A stretch of DNA of 64,000 nt from Candidatus Gastranaerophilales bacterium (GTDB taxonomy: Bacteria; Cyanobacteriota; Vampirovibrionia; Gastranaerophilales; Gastranaerophilaceae): contig CANQRH010000005.1 in NCBI GenBank assembly GCA_947626225.1, positions 62,001-126,000 of the forward strand, read 5' to 3'. The notes under the pieces were generated by a model that was given only the letters and a program-made list of their open reading frames with translations, was not told the DNA's origin and did not search any database. This document shows positions 27,112 through 36,604 of the stretch, piece by piece. The translations under genes were made by a program, and so were the position numbers. Within the stretch, counting starts at the first letter, position 1; every line of letters begins with the position of its first letter.

Positions 27112-27798
27112 TTGTCTAAATTGACTGAAAAGCATAATTACAAAGGTACACTGGTTTGTGTAGAAGGTATAGACGGCTCCGGAAAATCAACACAGCTTAC
27201 GCTTTTACGCGACTGGCTGAAATCCGCAGGGCAGGATGTTATATTTACCGAATGGAATTCATCAGAGCTTATCAGTCAGACGACAAAACTTGCCAAAAAG
27301 AAAAATATGCTTTCTCCGCGAACTTTTTCACTGCTGCATGCCGTTGATTTCGCTGACAGATTGAAACAGGTTATTGATCCCGCCTTGAAAGCAGGGTTTA
27401 TAGTTCTTGCTGACAGATATGCTTATACGGCGTTTGCAAGAGATGTTGCAAGAGGGGTTGATGCAAAATGGGTTAGAAATGTTTATAACTTTGCCATAAA
27501 ACCCGATTTGGCAATATATTTTGATATTAGTCCCGAAGCTTCAATGGAGAGAATTTGTGCTAACCGAGCACCGAAATTTTATGAAGCGGGCATGGACTTG
27601 AAACTCAGCACCGATCCTTATGAAAGTTACAAAATTTTCCAAGGCAGAGTTATAAAAGAATACAAAAAGATGGTGAAAGAATTCGGGCTTGTTAAGCTTG
27701 ATGCCATGGATTCAATACATTCAAAACAGCTTGCAATCAGAAAAATGCTCAGAGAAGTTCTTAAAAATAAAGGAGTGGACTTAAATGACACAATATAA
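27112..27798 (+). CDS. Thymidylate kinase-like protein (copy 1)
   Basis: 228 aa, TTG start with GGAAGGAG upstream. P-loop GIDGSGKSTQ (about residues 20-29), and DRYAYTAFARD (about 102-112) in place of the DRYxxSxxAYQ of classical Tmk. The lid region (KFYEAGMDLKLS) is that of the longer dTMP-kinase-like subfamily. Likely a nucleoside monophosphate kinase; substrate unproven. It overlaps the second copy by 14 nt. Confidence 0.8.
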   Translation: MSKLTEKHNYKGTLVCVEGIDGSGKSTQLTLLRDWLKSAGQDVIFTEWNSSELISQTTKLAKKKNMLSPRTFSLLHAVDFADRLKQVIDPALKAGFIVLADRYAYTAFARDVARGVDAKWVRNVYNFAIKPDLAIYFDISPEASMERICANRAPKFYEAGMDLKLSTDPYESYKIFQGRVIKEYKKMVKEFGLVKLDAMDSIHSKQLAIRKMLREVLKNKGVDLNDTI

Positions 27799-28456
27799 GA
27801 CAAAAAACGGATATGAAGGTCTGCTTATTGTAATAGAAGGAACTGACGGTTCGGGAAAATCCACTCAGCTTGAACTGCTTAAAAAATCCATTCAGGCGCA
27901 TTCATACGGTGTAATGGTTTCGGAATGGAAGACTTCCCGCCTTATTGCAGGTGTAATCGATGATGCAAAAGACAGAAACTTACTTAATGCCACAACATAC
28001 AGCCTTCTGTATGCCGCGGATTTTGCCGACAGATTGGAAAACCAGATTATACCCGCGCTTAAATCAGGTTTTATAGTCCTTTTGGACAGATATTATTACA
28101 CGGCTCTGGCAAGGGATGTTGTCAGAGGGCAGGATATTGAATGGGTAAAAAATCTGTATGACTATGCGCCCGAACCGGATTTGGTATTTTATCTTGATAT
28201 GCCGGTTGATGTCCTTCTGAAAAGAATCATCGGTACGACAGGACTTGATTTTTACGAAAGCGGACGTGATGTCGGATTTTCTACCGATTTTTACAAGTCT
28301 TTTGAAATTTATCAGAAAAAATGTCTTGAACAGTACAATAATATGAAATCCGAATACAATTTTATAAGTATTGACGGGACAAAATCAATTAAAGAAATAC
28401 ATAAATTTATGAATGATGAAGTGCAGAAAATTCTTAATTCGGGAGTTCTGGGCTGA
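27785..28456 (+). CDS. Thymidylate kinase-like protein (copy 2)
   Basis: 223 aa paralogue of the preceding gene. P-loop GTDGSGKSTQ, DRYYYTALARD, lid region DFYESGRDVGFS. GGAG precedes its ATG. The two copies share layout but differ at many positions, including the nucleotide-binding DRY loop, so they may have split functions (for example dTMP versus another nucleotide) or form a heterodimer. Confidence 0.8.
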   Translation: MTQYKTKNGYEGLLIVIEGTDGSGKSTQLELLKKSIQAHSYGVMVSEWKTSRLIAGVIDDAKDRNLLNATTYSLLYAADFADRLENQIIPALKSGFIVLLDRYYYTALARDVVRGQDIEWVKNLYDYAPEPDLVFYLDMPVDVLLKRIIGTTGLDFYESGRDVGFSTDFYKSFEIYQKKCLEQYNNMKSEYNFISIDGTKSIKEIHKFMNDEVQKILNSGVLG

Positions 28457-28508
28457 TTTCATATAAAAAGAGGTGTACTTTTTTTTAAAAATCATTATCA
28501 TATAAGAT

Positions 28509-29039
28509 ATGAAACGACTTTTAGCGATACTTTTTTTGCCGTTGTTTTTGGGAAATTTTGCGTTTGCCGACGGAGACTTGTGGGATAATTTCGGCGATAC
28601 AAATGTTTACGGACAAAAAGCAGTCAGTGATCAGGATTTTGAAAAAGCTCTTGAAAGTAAGCGGAAAAAGAAGAAAAAACGAAATAAAGACATTCCCAAA
28701 GGAGAAAGCTTTTCACAAAGCAACGAAACAAATGAACTGGTTGATACCACAAAAGAACCGTCTATATTGCTTATTCCCGTTACACTTAAACTCGCCGACA
28801 ATTCGGTTGTTCCTGTAGGACATTACGGCATTGAAGGCGTAAAAGAGGACGGCAAAGTCTTTTTAAAACTTTATCAGGGACATACGCTTACCGCAAAAAT
28901 CCCTGCTGAAGAAACAAATGACGACTTTGGAGAGCAGACAATTAATTTTGTAAAACTTATTCCGCACGGCGATTATCATGTGCAGATTATATACGGCGGA
29001 GTCGATTTCAATGCGTATTCCGTGATTGAGACAGAATAG
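28509..29039 (+). CDS. Secreted hypothetical protein
   Basis: 176 aa. Signal peptide MKRLLAILFLPLFLGNFAFA, then a strongly basic patch (SKRKKKKKRNKD, about residues 50-61), then a beta-rich C-terminal domain (about 75-176: SILLIPVTLKLADNSVVPVG, YHVQIIYGGVDFNAYSVIE). No known motif. No Shine-Dalgarno; TATCAT lies 7 nt before the ATG. Located between the kinase pair and deoB. Confidence 0.7.
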   Translation: MKRLLAILFLPLFLGNFAFADGDLWDNFGDTNVYGQKAVSDQDFEKALESKRKKKKKRNKDIPKGESFSQSNETNELVDTTKEPSILLIPVTLKLADNSVVPVGHYGIEGVKEDGKVFLKLYQGHTLTAKIPAEETNDDFGEQTINFVKLIPHGDYHVQIIYGGVDFNAYSVIETE

Positions 29040-29048
29040 GAGAAAGTG

Positions 29049-30224
29049 ATGAAAAGAGCGATAGTTATGGTGATAGATTCAATGGGCATTGGCGCGATGG
29101 ATGATTGCCGTGATTTTGGGGATGTTCCTGCATGCAATACTTTAAAAAATGTTTGTAAATATAATGAAGGGCTTTATGTTCCTAATATGGAAAAAATGGG
29201 CTTGGGCAACATTCAGGATTTTGAAGGGATTAGGCGAGTCGAAAATCCTTCCGCAGTATACGGAACAATGATTGAAAAATCCAAAGGTAAAGATACAACA
29301 ACCGGACACTGGGAAATGGCCGGACTTATAAGTGAAAAACCTTTTGCGGTTTATCCCGAAGGATTTCCGTCCGAACTTATTGAAAAATTTATTAAAGTAA
29401 CCGACTGCGGCGGTGTTCTTGCAAACCGTCCCGCAAGCGGAACCGCAATTATTGCCGAGCTGAATGACGAACATCACAAAACAGGATTTCCGATTGTTTA
29501 TACCAGTGCGGACAGCGTTTTTCAAATTGCCGTTGATACCGATTTAATTCCGCTTGAAACTCTTTATGATTGGTCTTTAAAAGCCCGCAAAATTTTGGAT
29601 GAAGGCGGCTGTAACGTATCTCGTGTCATTGCCCGTCCATATAAGGTTATTGACGGTGTTCCGACAAGAATTTCCAAAGACAGACGAGATTATTCCATGG
29701 TGCCTTCGCATACCGTTTTGAATGATATTAAAGATAACGGCGGAGCGGTAATAGGTATCGGAAAAATTGAAGATATCTTTTCCAAATCGGGCATAACTCA
29801 TGCAATCCATACAGGTTCTAATAAAGAGGGACTTGAACTTACTTTGAAAGCTGTTAAAAATGAATTGGATTTGGAAAATATAGCTTATATTCCGGATAAA
29901 AAATATTGTGATTTTTCATTGATATTTACAAATCTTGTTGATACGGATATGCTTTACGGGCACAGAAACGATGCAAAAGGCTACGGCAAAGCAATCGAAG
30001 AAATTGATACTTATGTTGATGATATTATAAATGCTATGACGGATGATGATTTGCTGATTATTACGGCTGATCATGGCTGTGATCCGACAGTTGAAGGCAC
30101 CGATCATACAAGAGAAAAAGTCCCCGTATTAATTTACGGCAAAGGAATAAAACCGCACAACGCAGGAATAATCTTCGGTTTTGATTATGTTGCAAAAACC
30201 GTTAAAGAACATTTGAGTTTTTAA
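29049..30224 (+). CDS. deoB: Phosphopentomutase
   Basis: 391 aa from ATG 29049 (AGGAG upstream; a GTG codon lies one codon earlier). Alkaline-phosphatase superfamily. Metal-ligand motif VMVIDSMGIGAMDD at the N-terminus, KGKDTTTGHWE near residue 80, C-terminal metal motif ITADHGCDPT (about 338) and GTDHTREKVP. It interconverts ribose/deoxyribose 1- and 5-phosphates. Convergent with lysS, stops 1 nt apart. Confidence 0.94.
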   Translation: MKRAIVMVIDSMGIGAMDDCRDFGDVPACNTLKNVCKYNEGLYVPNMEKMGLGNIQDFEGIRRVENPSAVYGTMIEKSKGKDTTTGHWEMAGLISEKPFAVYPEGFPSELIEKFIKVTDCGGVLANRPASGTAIIAELNDEHHKTGFPIVYTSADSVFQIAVDTDLIPLETLYDWSLKARKILDEGGCNVSRVIARPYKVIDGVPTRISKDRRDYSMVPSHTVLNDIKDNGGAVIGIGKIEDIFSKSGITHAIHTGSNKEGLELTLKAVKNELDLENIAYIPDKKYCDFSLIFTNLVDTDMLYGHRNDAKGYGKAIEEIDTYVDDIINAMTDDDLLIITADHGCDPTVEGTDHTREKVPVLIYGKGIKPHNAGIIFGFDYVAKTVKEHLSF

Positions 30225-30225
30225 A

Positions 30226-31758
30226 TTACTCTTTATTTCTCATTGTCGGGAATGCGATAACATCGCGGATTGACGGAGAATCGGTCAAAAGCATTACCAA
30301 TCTGTCAATACCCATGCCCATACCGCCTGTCGGAGGCATACCGTATTCAAGCGCATTTATAAAGTCTTCGTCAATTTCCATTGCTTCTTCATCACCGTTA
30401 GCTTTTGCAATGGCTTGCGCTTCAAATCTCATTCTCTGGTCAATCGGATCCGTAAGCTCGGAAAACGCATTTGCAATTTCCCAACCGTTAACTCTTGTTT
30501 CAAAACGCTCGGTCAGACGTTCGTTATCTCTGTGAACTTTCGCAAGCGGTGAGATTTCTCTCGGGTAATCTATAATATGACAGGGTTGAATTAATGACGG
30601 TTCAATTTTTTCTTCAAATACCGCTTCAACAACCTGTCCCCAATTCATATTGTCATCAACCGCCACATGAAGGCTCCTTGCGGTTTCTACAGCCTGTTTT
30701 GCACTGTAAATCTCCAAAAAGTCCACTCCCGTAGCTTCTTTTATTGAGCCGAGCATGGTTTTTCTGTCCCACGGAGGCGTCAAATCAATCTCGTGTTCGC
30801 CGTATTTGATTTTTGTAGTTCCCAAAACCTCTTTTGCAACATAAGCAACCATATTTTCGGTTAATTCCATCATATCATTGTAATCAGCGTATGCCTGATA
30901 TAGTTCAATCATGGTAAATTCAGGGTTGTGACGAGTGTCAATACCTTCATTTCTGAAGCATTTACCTATTTCAAAAACTCTTTCGGATACTCCGCCGACA
31001 ATTAATCGTTTCAAATAGAGTTCAAGAGCAATTCTCAAAGTCAAATCCATTTCAAGAGCGTTATGGTGAGTATTAAACGGTCTTGCATTAGCTCCCGATG
31101 CCGTAGTTTGTAAAATAGGGGTTTCAACTTCCAAATAACCGAGGCTTGCAAGATATTCTCTGATTTTTTGTATTATTAAACTTCTTTTTCTGAAAGTGTC
31201 GCGGCTGTCCTCGTTAACTATCAAATCGACATATCTTTGACGATATTTCAGCTCTACATCGGTCAAACCATGGTAATGAGATAAAGTTTCCGCTTTTTCT
31301 TTGCTTATCTGTTTGTTGGGCAAAGGAAGCAAAGCTTTTGAAAGAAGTTCCAAAGATGCAGCTTTTATTGAAAGCTCACCTCTCGGGGTTCTTCTTATTG
31401 TCCCCGTAAATCCCGCAATATCGCCGATGTCGATAAGTTTGAGCAGTTTCATTTGTTCTTCCGATAAATTTTCTTTATGGGAAAAAATTTGAATTTTCCC
31501 TTTATCATCCATCAAATCAATAAACATTCCCGTATTTCTTATTGCCATAACACGACCGGCAACGGAATATACATCCTCGGTTTCAACTCCGGCCTGTAAA
31601 TCTTTATATTTTTCCTGAAGTTCAGCGGAACTTGCAGTCTTATTGAATTTATAAGGATACGGATTTACCCCTTTGTCAGCCAAATCCGCAAGTTTCTGTA
31701 TTCTGGTTTGCCTTATTTGTTCTTTTGTTGAAGATATTTCCTGTGTTTGCTGTACCAT
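30226..31758 (-). CDS. lysS: Lysyl-tRNA synthetase, class II
   Basis: 510 aa from ATG 31758 (AAGGAAG upstream); the frame extends to 31812 without support. N-terminal OB-fold anticodon domain (VAGRVMAIRNTGMFIDLMD), class II motif 2 (FEIGKCFRNEGIDTRHNPEFTM pattern) and motif 3 (GGMGMGIDRLVMLLT). Usual length. Confidence 0.95.
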   Translation of the reverse strand: MVQQTQEISSTKEQIRQTRIQKLADLADKGVNPYPYKFNKTASSAELQEKYKDLQAGVETEDVYSVAGRVMAIRNTGMFIDLMDDKGKIQIFSHKENLSEEQMKLLKLIDIGDIAGFTGTIRRTPRGELSIKAASLELLSKALLPLPNKQISKEKAETLSHYHGLTDVELKYRQRYVDLIVNEDSRDTFRKRSLIIQKIREYLASLGYLEVETPILQTTASGANARPFNTHHNALEMDLTLRIALELYLKRLIVGGVSERVFEIGKCFRNEGIDTRHNPEFTMIELYQAYADYNDMMELTENMVAYVAKEVLGTTKIKYGEHEIDLTPPWDRKTMLGSIKEATGVDFLEIYSAKQAVETARSLHVAVDDNMNWGQVVEAVFEEKIEPSLIQPCHIIDYPREISPLAKVHRDNERLTERFETRVNGWEIANAFSELTDPIDQRMRFEAQAIAKANGDEEAMEIDEDFINALEYGMPPTGGMGMGIDRLVMLLTDSPSIRDVIAFPTMRNKE

Positions 31759-31825
31759 ATTTATACTTCCTTTATTTTGTGTAAACTCATAACAAAATTT
31801 TAGCACAAACATAAAAACATAAAAA

Positions 31826-34258
31826 TCAGGACTGTTTAATCATTTTATCTAACGTATTGTCTTCGTACCGGGCTGCCTGAGTGAATGAGGGATTTGTATT
31901 TTGGGGTGCAACTTCATAAGACTTAATAGGACGTTTGCCGGTTAAACGTTTCATAAAATCAAAGTATGCTTTTTTAAATCCCGTTGCATTTGTTTGTTTA
32001 TTTTCAAGTTCAATAAGTTCATCTCTTGTGTGAACACCTACCGGAACTCCTACGGAAGTCCTTGTCAGCCATTCACCTAATGTCGTATTTGTCAATGTTA
32101 TCCAGCTCATTCCAAACAGTGAACGATTATACTGATTTCTGAACGTACTGTTAAATAAGTCTATAAGAAGTGTTTGATAGAACAATCTTGAACCTTCCTG
32201 TACAAATCTTTCGTTGAATTTGGTTTTTGCGCCTTCCACATCATTACCGTTTGATTTGAGCATTACCATATTGTAGTTATCCGTCATAAGGAACCATATT
32301 GTAGCGATTGATGCGGCGGTTTTGGCAAGATTTGAAAGTTCGCTGTTTGAAATGTTTGACATCGTATCTGCGTTAAACGCTTTCATTATATTGTCACTTA
32401 CGTAAGACTTAAATTGTTTTTCGGTTATTTTGCCTTTACTCAAATTTGATGCTTCGCGTCCGATGTTTTCGATACTCTTTGAAAGTGACGAAACATCAGA
32501 AATCCTGTTCAAAAGTTCATTTTGTTCTTCGGTAAGTTTTGCATTTTTTGGATATTTTCCTTTGATTAAATCGTCTGCAAAGTTTTCCAGTCTTTTTGCG
32601 TCTTTTATATTATGGTCTTTTGCAAAATTCTTTATAATAAGTTTCAAAGTTGCATTGTCGGTGATATCAGGTTTAATAATTTGAGGTTTTTTGATAAACG
32701 GCTTAATAACCTTCATCACGAGGTTAAACGGCAGTGTAACGGTATTCCAGGCAAATTTGAACGGCGCTATAACAAAATTTACAAGCGGTTTAATTTTTTT
32801 GGATTTTGAGCCGAGGTTTACGTATTCTCCGTTTTGTGAACTTTGTGCAACTTTTCTGTATTTATCCGCTAAATCTTTGAAATTATTTTTTTCAAGAACA
32901 TCGGCGATTTCTTTAATTTTTTGTGATGAAACTTTGTAATCGGATATTTCAGTTAAATTGTTATAAATCTTTTTAAAGAAACCGGAGAATGCTTTCCACT
33001 GCTTTTCAACCGCATTAATTTTTCTGAGGCCTTTCAGTGCAAACCCGCCTGCAATTATAAATGCGGAAGCTTTCATCAATGTATCGAAAGATAATAGCGG
33101 TTTTTGCTGTTTATCTTCATTGGGAGCGGATTTAAATGAAGTTTCAGCTTTTATTTTTGCTTCGGGAGCATTATTTCTTTGGTTTTCTTCGCGGGCTTTT
33201 TCAGGTGTCAATTTTGTAATGTGTTTACCGTTAATTAATCTTGAAAATGCTTCGGTAACAAGAGTTGTTATACCGGTCATCATGAAAATACCGAGTGCCG
33301 AATTGTTTATGTATTTTTGAAGCGCACCGAGAGTAATAAGTGTTATATATGCGTTGAATCCTATTCTTGCGGCTTCCTGTTTAAATCTTACACTTTTTTC
33401 TTTTTTTGCCGCTTTTTCATCATCATCCATCATACGGGAAAGGTTGTAAGCATCGTTTGCAAGGAATATTGCGGGCGGAATTCCGGAAACAATTCTGTTT
33501 AACGATCGTTCATGTTTTGTGTCGTAATTGCCGGTTTTCGGATCAAACATTTTAACCGACTGGCGGAACATTCTGGAGGCAATTTCTTTATTGTTTTTAT
33601 CTTTAAGCTCTTTTGACATTTCAAAAAGTCCGCGCAGAGAATTAACTTCCGCATCAATTTTTGAGCGTTGTCTTATACTTGCGAAGAAGGAATGTTTAAG
33701 AGTTTTATCTGCCCAAGGTTTAAACGGTTTGATTTTCCCGATTAGGCTGACAACGCCGTTTAATATATCCGCGGGAAGAATTTTAAACGGATAAATCATG
33801 CCGTCCCATATCAATTGGGGAACGGTTTTTTTGTTGAATGTGATTTTATCGCCTTCTATATTTACAAGTTTTTTTGTAAGTTTGGATTTTTTTAAATGTT
33901 CAAGGTGATTATTTATTATTGAGTATTCAATTCCTGATTTTTCTTTTATAAATTTTGAGAATTCCGAAATACTGTATTCTCCGGCTTTTTTATAAGCGGG
34001 AGCAAATCTCAAAGCCAAACCTGCTGTCAAAATTACACCCAAAGTAGCAAGAAGCGGTTTCATTTTGTCATCTTTATTAGGCTGAGTATTTTCACCTTTA
34101 AAAGAAAGACCTTTAAAAGATAAATTCTTTGAATTACTTTTTAAAGGTCTCTCTGAAATATTGGACATGTATGGAAGGGAAAGCGGTTCCGGGGATAAAT
34201 ACCCCTTTGTCTTTTCTCGATGTATCAGGGTTGTTCTGGTGATACTTCCAATTAGCAT
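31826..34258 (-). CDS. Large membrane-associated protein with internal duplication (810 aa)
   Basis: 810 aa. The basic N-terminus contains the tandem motif NLSFKGLSFKG (about residues 45-55). Hydrophobic segments lie near residues 68-90, 300-345, 395-412, 490-515 and 665-690. A unit of about 85 residues appears twice: IPPAIFLANDAYNLSRMM... to TLVTEAFSRL, and IATIWFLMTDNYNMVML... to TTLGEWLTR. Regions between are basic and helical. GGAAGGA lies about 11 nt before the ATG. Not recognised; probably clade-specific. Confidence 0.7.
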   Translation of the reverse strand: MLIGSITRTTLIHREKTKGYLSPEPLSLPYMSNISERPLKSNSKNLSFKGLSFKGENTQPNKDDKMKPLLATLGVILTAGLALRFAPAYKKAGEYSISEFSKFIKEKSGIEYSIINNHLEHLKKSKLTKKLVNIEGDKITFNKKTVPQLIWDGMIYPFKILPADILNGVVSLIGKIKPFKPWADKTLKHSFFASIRQRSKIDAEVNSLRGLFEMSKELKDKNNKEIASRMFRQSVKMFDPKTGNYDTKHERSLNRIVSGIPPAIFLANDAYNLSRMMDDDEKAAKKEKSVRFKQEAARIGFNAYITLITLGALQKYINNSALGIFMMTGITTLVTEAFSRLINGKHITKLTPEKAREENQRNNAPEAKIKAETSFKSAPNEDKQQKPLLSFDTLMKASAFIIAGGFALKGLRKINAVEKQWKAFSGFFKKIYNNLTEISDYKVSSQKIKEIADVLEKNNFKDLADKYRKVAQSSQNGEYVNLGSKSKKIKPLVNFVIAPFKFAWNTVTLPFNLVMKVIKPFIKKPQIIKPDITDNATLKLIIKNFAKDHNIKDAKRLENFADDLIKGKYPKNAKLTEEQNELLNRISDVSSLSKSIENIGREASNLSKGKITEKQFKSYVSDNIMKAFNADTMSNISNSELSNLAKTAASIATIWFLMTDNYNMVMLKSNGNDVEGAKTKFNERFVQEGSRLFYQTLLIDLFNSTFRNQYNRSLFGMSWITLTNTTLGEWLTRTSVGVPVGVHTRDELIELENKQTNATGFKKAYFDFMKRLTGKRPIKSYEVAPQNTNPSFTQAARYEDNTLDKMIKQS

Positions 34259-34629
34259 GTTATAATTGTCCTTCCCTTCGGTTATTTTCTATCGAACAAA
34301 AATTTTTGACAACCCCATGATATAAAAAAATTTACAATAATTTATAAAAGAATAATTAAAGTTTGATAAAAGAATAAAATTTCATGCAAACGGAGGATAC
34401 TTTAATAAAAGAAATAGTATATTCTAAAAATGTCAGGCATGCTCTGAGACAACAATTATTACAAAATATTAACCAATTCTAAAGAAATGTTAATACGGCT
34501 GAAATCATGTAGTCATCATGGTTTTGGGGAGAAAAAAAAGAACGGGAAAAGGTTAAAAATAAAAAAGTTGTCCAAGACTGTCGTATAGAGTACAATTAAT
34601 TTATTGAACTTCTTGTAAGGGTAGGATTA
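34259..34629 (+). other. Intergenic region between the 810-aa gene and yggS
   Basis: 371 nt, very AT-rich. It holds the promoter region of the 810-aa gene on the minus strand (TTGTCA near 34312) and the yggS promoter on the plus strand. A 32-codon ORF (34384-34482) has no ribosome site or family resemblance and is not called. No RNA gene is evident. Confidence 0.4.
34568..34596 (+). promoter_or_regulatory. Sigma-70 promoter of yggS-sepF
   Basis: TTGTCC, a 17-nt spacer, TACAAT. The ATG is 33 nt further, preceded by GGTAGGA, so this transcript has a normal leader, unlike several genes in the window. Confidence 0.7.
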
Positions 34630-35292
34630 ATGCAGAGTAAGGTTAGTAAAAATCTTTTACAAATACAGGAAGAAATCGCACCTTATAAACCGAATATTAT
34701 TGCAGTAACCAAATATTTTGATGAAAAAGCTGTAATTGAAGCATATCAAGCAGGATTGAGGGATTTTGCCGAATCCAGAGTTAATGATGCAATAGAAAAG
34801 ATTAACAGACTGGATAAGCAAATAAGAGAAAATTCAAGGTTTCATTTTATAGGACATCTTCAAACCAATAAAGTTAAAAAAGTTGTCGAATACTTTGATT
34901 TTATACATTCCGCAGATTCGGTCAGACTTGCCGAAATTATATCCCGTGAAGCTCAAAATCAGGGGAAAATTCAAAATATTCTTCTCCAGATTAATATTTC
35001 GGGAGAAGAACAAAAGTTCGGATTTTCGCCGGATGAAGTTTTTCAGGCTTTTGAACAAATCAGGCAGCTTCCGTCAATAAATATTTTGGGACTGATGTGT
35101 ATGACGCCTCTCGGAGCTGATGAAAGTGTACTTGAAAATATATTTTCAGAGGCTCAAGGTTTGAAAGAAAAGTTGGAGTCATCATATAAGTGCTGTTTGA
35201 GAGAGCTTTCAATGGGCATGAGTCAGGATTATGCGGTTGCGGTAAAGTACGGTGCAACAATGTTAAGGATTGGTAGAAAATTATTTAAATAA
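34630..35292 (+). CDS. YggS-family pyridoxal-phosphate homeostasis protein
   Basis: 220 aa. PLP-binding lysine in the IIAVTKYFDE segment (about residue 24-33), then FHFIGHLQTNKVKK (about 75), and C-terminal LSMGMSQDYAVAVKYGATMLRIG. The family holds PLP and affects amino-acid and vitamin B6 balance. It is followed by sepF, a conserved pair in Gram-positives and cyanobacteria. Confidence 0.92.
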   Translation: MQSKVSKNLLQIQEEIAPYKPNIIAVTKYFDEKAVIEAYQAGLRDFAESRVNDAIEKINRLDKQIRENSRFHFIGHLQTNKVKKVVEYFDFIHSADSVRLAEIISREAQNQGKIQNILLQINISGEEQKFGFSPDEVFQAFEQIRQLPSINILGLMCMTPLGADESVLENIFSEAQGLKEKLESSYKCCLRELSMGMSQDYAVAVKYGATMLRIGRKLFK

Positions 35293-35306
35293 ACGGAGGA
35301 AAAACG

Positions 35307-35813
35307 GTGGCAGTAGTAACAGACAAAATTAAATCGGTAGTAGATTTCTTAGTAAAAGGTTTTGAACCAAGAGAAGATGTCTTTGAAATAATGAAAGACG
35401 AAGTCGGTGAAGATTATGAAGTACGTGATAATTTAGCGGTAGATCCGGCTTACAGTTATCAGGCAAGCACAGATAAATCTAACGATTTGAAAGTAGTCAG
35501 CCATCCGGGATTTAAAGGCGGTTATGAAGTTAAAGTTATTGAACCCCGTTCATTTGAAGATGCCGCATCTATTGTTCAGCAGCTGAGAAACGGAAAAACC
35601 ATCGTTCTAAACCTTCATCTTTTGGATAAAGAACAATCACAAAGAACTATTGACTTTGTTTGCGGTGCAGCTCATGCACTTGACGGCAAACCTCAAAAAG
35701 TCGGTGACTTGGTATTTGTATTCACTCCGTGCAACGTTACTTTGTCTGTTGATGTAAATGCAAATCAAAATAAATTTAATGATTCTTTGTGGAGAGCTCC
35801 TTCTCTGCAGTAG
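35307..35813 (+). CDS. sepF: Cell division protein SepF
   Basis: 168 aa, GTG start with GGAGGA upstream. The N-terminus (KIKSVVDFLVKGF) is a possible membrane-targeting helix. The C-terminal SepF core runs about residues 70-155 (VKVIEPRSFEDAASIVQQL, TIVLNLHLLDKEQSQRTIDFV, GDLVFVFTP). It binds FtsZ and anchors the Z-ring. 14 nt after yggS; followed by a strong terminator. Confidence 0.94.
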   Translation: MAVVTDKIKSVVDFLVKGFEPREDVFEIMKDEVGEDYEVRDNLAVDPAYSYQASTDKSNDLKVVSHPGFKGGYEVKVIEPRSFEDAASIVQQLRNGKTIVLNLHLLDKEQSQRTIDFVCGAAHALDGKPQKVGDLVFVFTPCNVTLSVDVNANQNKFNDSLWRAPSLQ

Positions 35814-35847
35814 TTTCATTTTAATATGAGAAAGAGAGATAGTTGAC

Positions 35848-35875
35848 AAGGGCGTAATTTACGCCCTTTTTTATT
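35848..35875 (+). terminator. Rho-independent terminator after sepF
   Basis: Stem AAGGGCGTA / TACGCCCTT, 3-nt loop, then a T-run. Confidence 0.9.
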
Positions 35876-35944
35876 TACCTTGCAGGCAGAATTTTTTTAT
35901 GTTACATTTCGGCTTGTAACAGATTATATAAGAGGTAAAAAATT

Positions 35945-36604
35945 ATGCAGGCGCGCAGAGCAGCAAGAGAATTAGCTTTTATACTTTTCTCACAATTTGA
36001 AAAGAAAATTACAAATTATTCAAAAGATGATTTGCAGGATATAATACTTAAATCGGTAAGAATTTTAACCAGCAGTGCGGGAGATGAACTGAAAAACGCA
36101 TTGGGTTCTTTAATTTCCATGAGAGAACAAATTGAAAATTACGAAGCCGATTCCGAAATTAACCTAAACAGACCGATAGGAGCCGTAAATCTTGCCGTTC
36201 CTATTCCGATGACATCAGATATGACCGACAAAATCAACGTTATGATTGATATTGCAGAAAAGTCGCTTCTGGCACTTGAAATTGCTGAATTTACCACTCT
36301 TGATTCTCAAAATGATGTAAAAGATTATGCTATTCAAATTGCCGAATATTTTCAGAAAAACCATACGGAAGTTGATGATATTATTCAAAAATATGCCAAA
36401 AACTGGGATTTGGGACGTCTGGTTAAAATGGACAAAGACATTTTAAGAATTGCTATTGTTGAACTTTTGTATGTAAAAGATGCTCCGATGAAGGTTGTTG
36501 TTGATGAAGCACTAGAACTTGCAAAAAAATATTCAACCGATGACAGTGCATCATTTATTAACGGTATTCTTGCAAAGGTTATTGTTGATTACGGTATAAA
36601 TTAG
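35945..36604 (+). CDS. nusB: Transcription antitermination factor NusB
   Basis: 219 aa, longer than the usual ~140, because of an inserted middle region (about residues 45-85). N-terminal RRAARELAFILFSQF and C-terminal ILRIAIVELLYVKDAPMKVVVDEALELAKKYS are typical. It binds boxA RNA in rRNA transcription complexes. GAGG precedes the ATG; an inverted repeat (TGTTAC...GTAACA, 35900-35921) lies just upstream. TAGTG overlap with ftsY. Confidence 0.9.
   Translation: MQARRAARELAFILFSQFEKKITNYSKDDLQDIILKSVRILTSSAGDELKNALGSLISMREQIENYEADSEINLNRPIGAVNLAVPIPMTSDMTDKINVMIDIAEKSLLALEIAEFTTLDSQNDVKDYAIQIAEYFQKNHTEVDDIIQKYAKNWDLGRLVKMDKDILRIAIVELLYVKDAPMKVVVDEALELAKKYSTDDSASFINGILAKVIVDYGIN

Noticed and set aside
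34350-34375. TAAAGTTT near 34351
   Set aside because: No GCCG box follows at 11-12 nt, so not called as a sigma-28 promoter.
34384-34482. 32-codon ORF upstream of yggS
   Set aside because: No ribosome site, no promoter, and no resemblance; kept only as part of the intergenic note.
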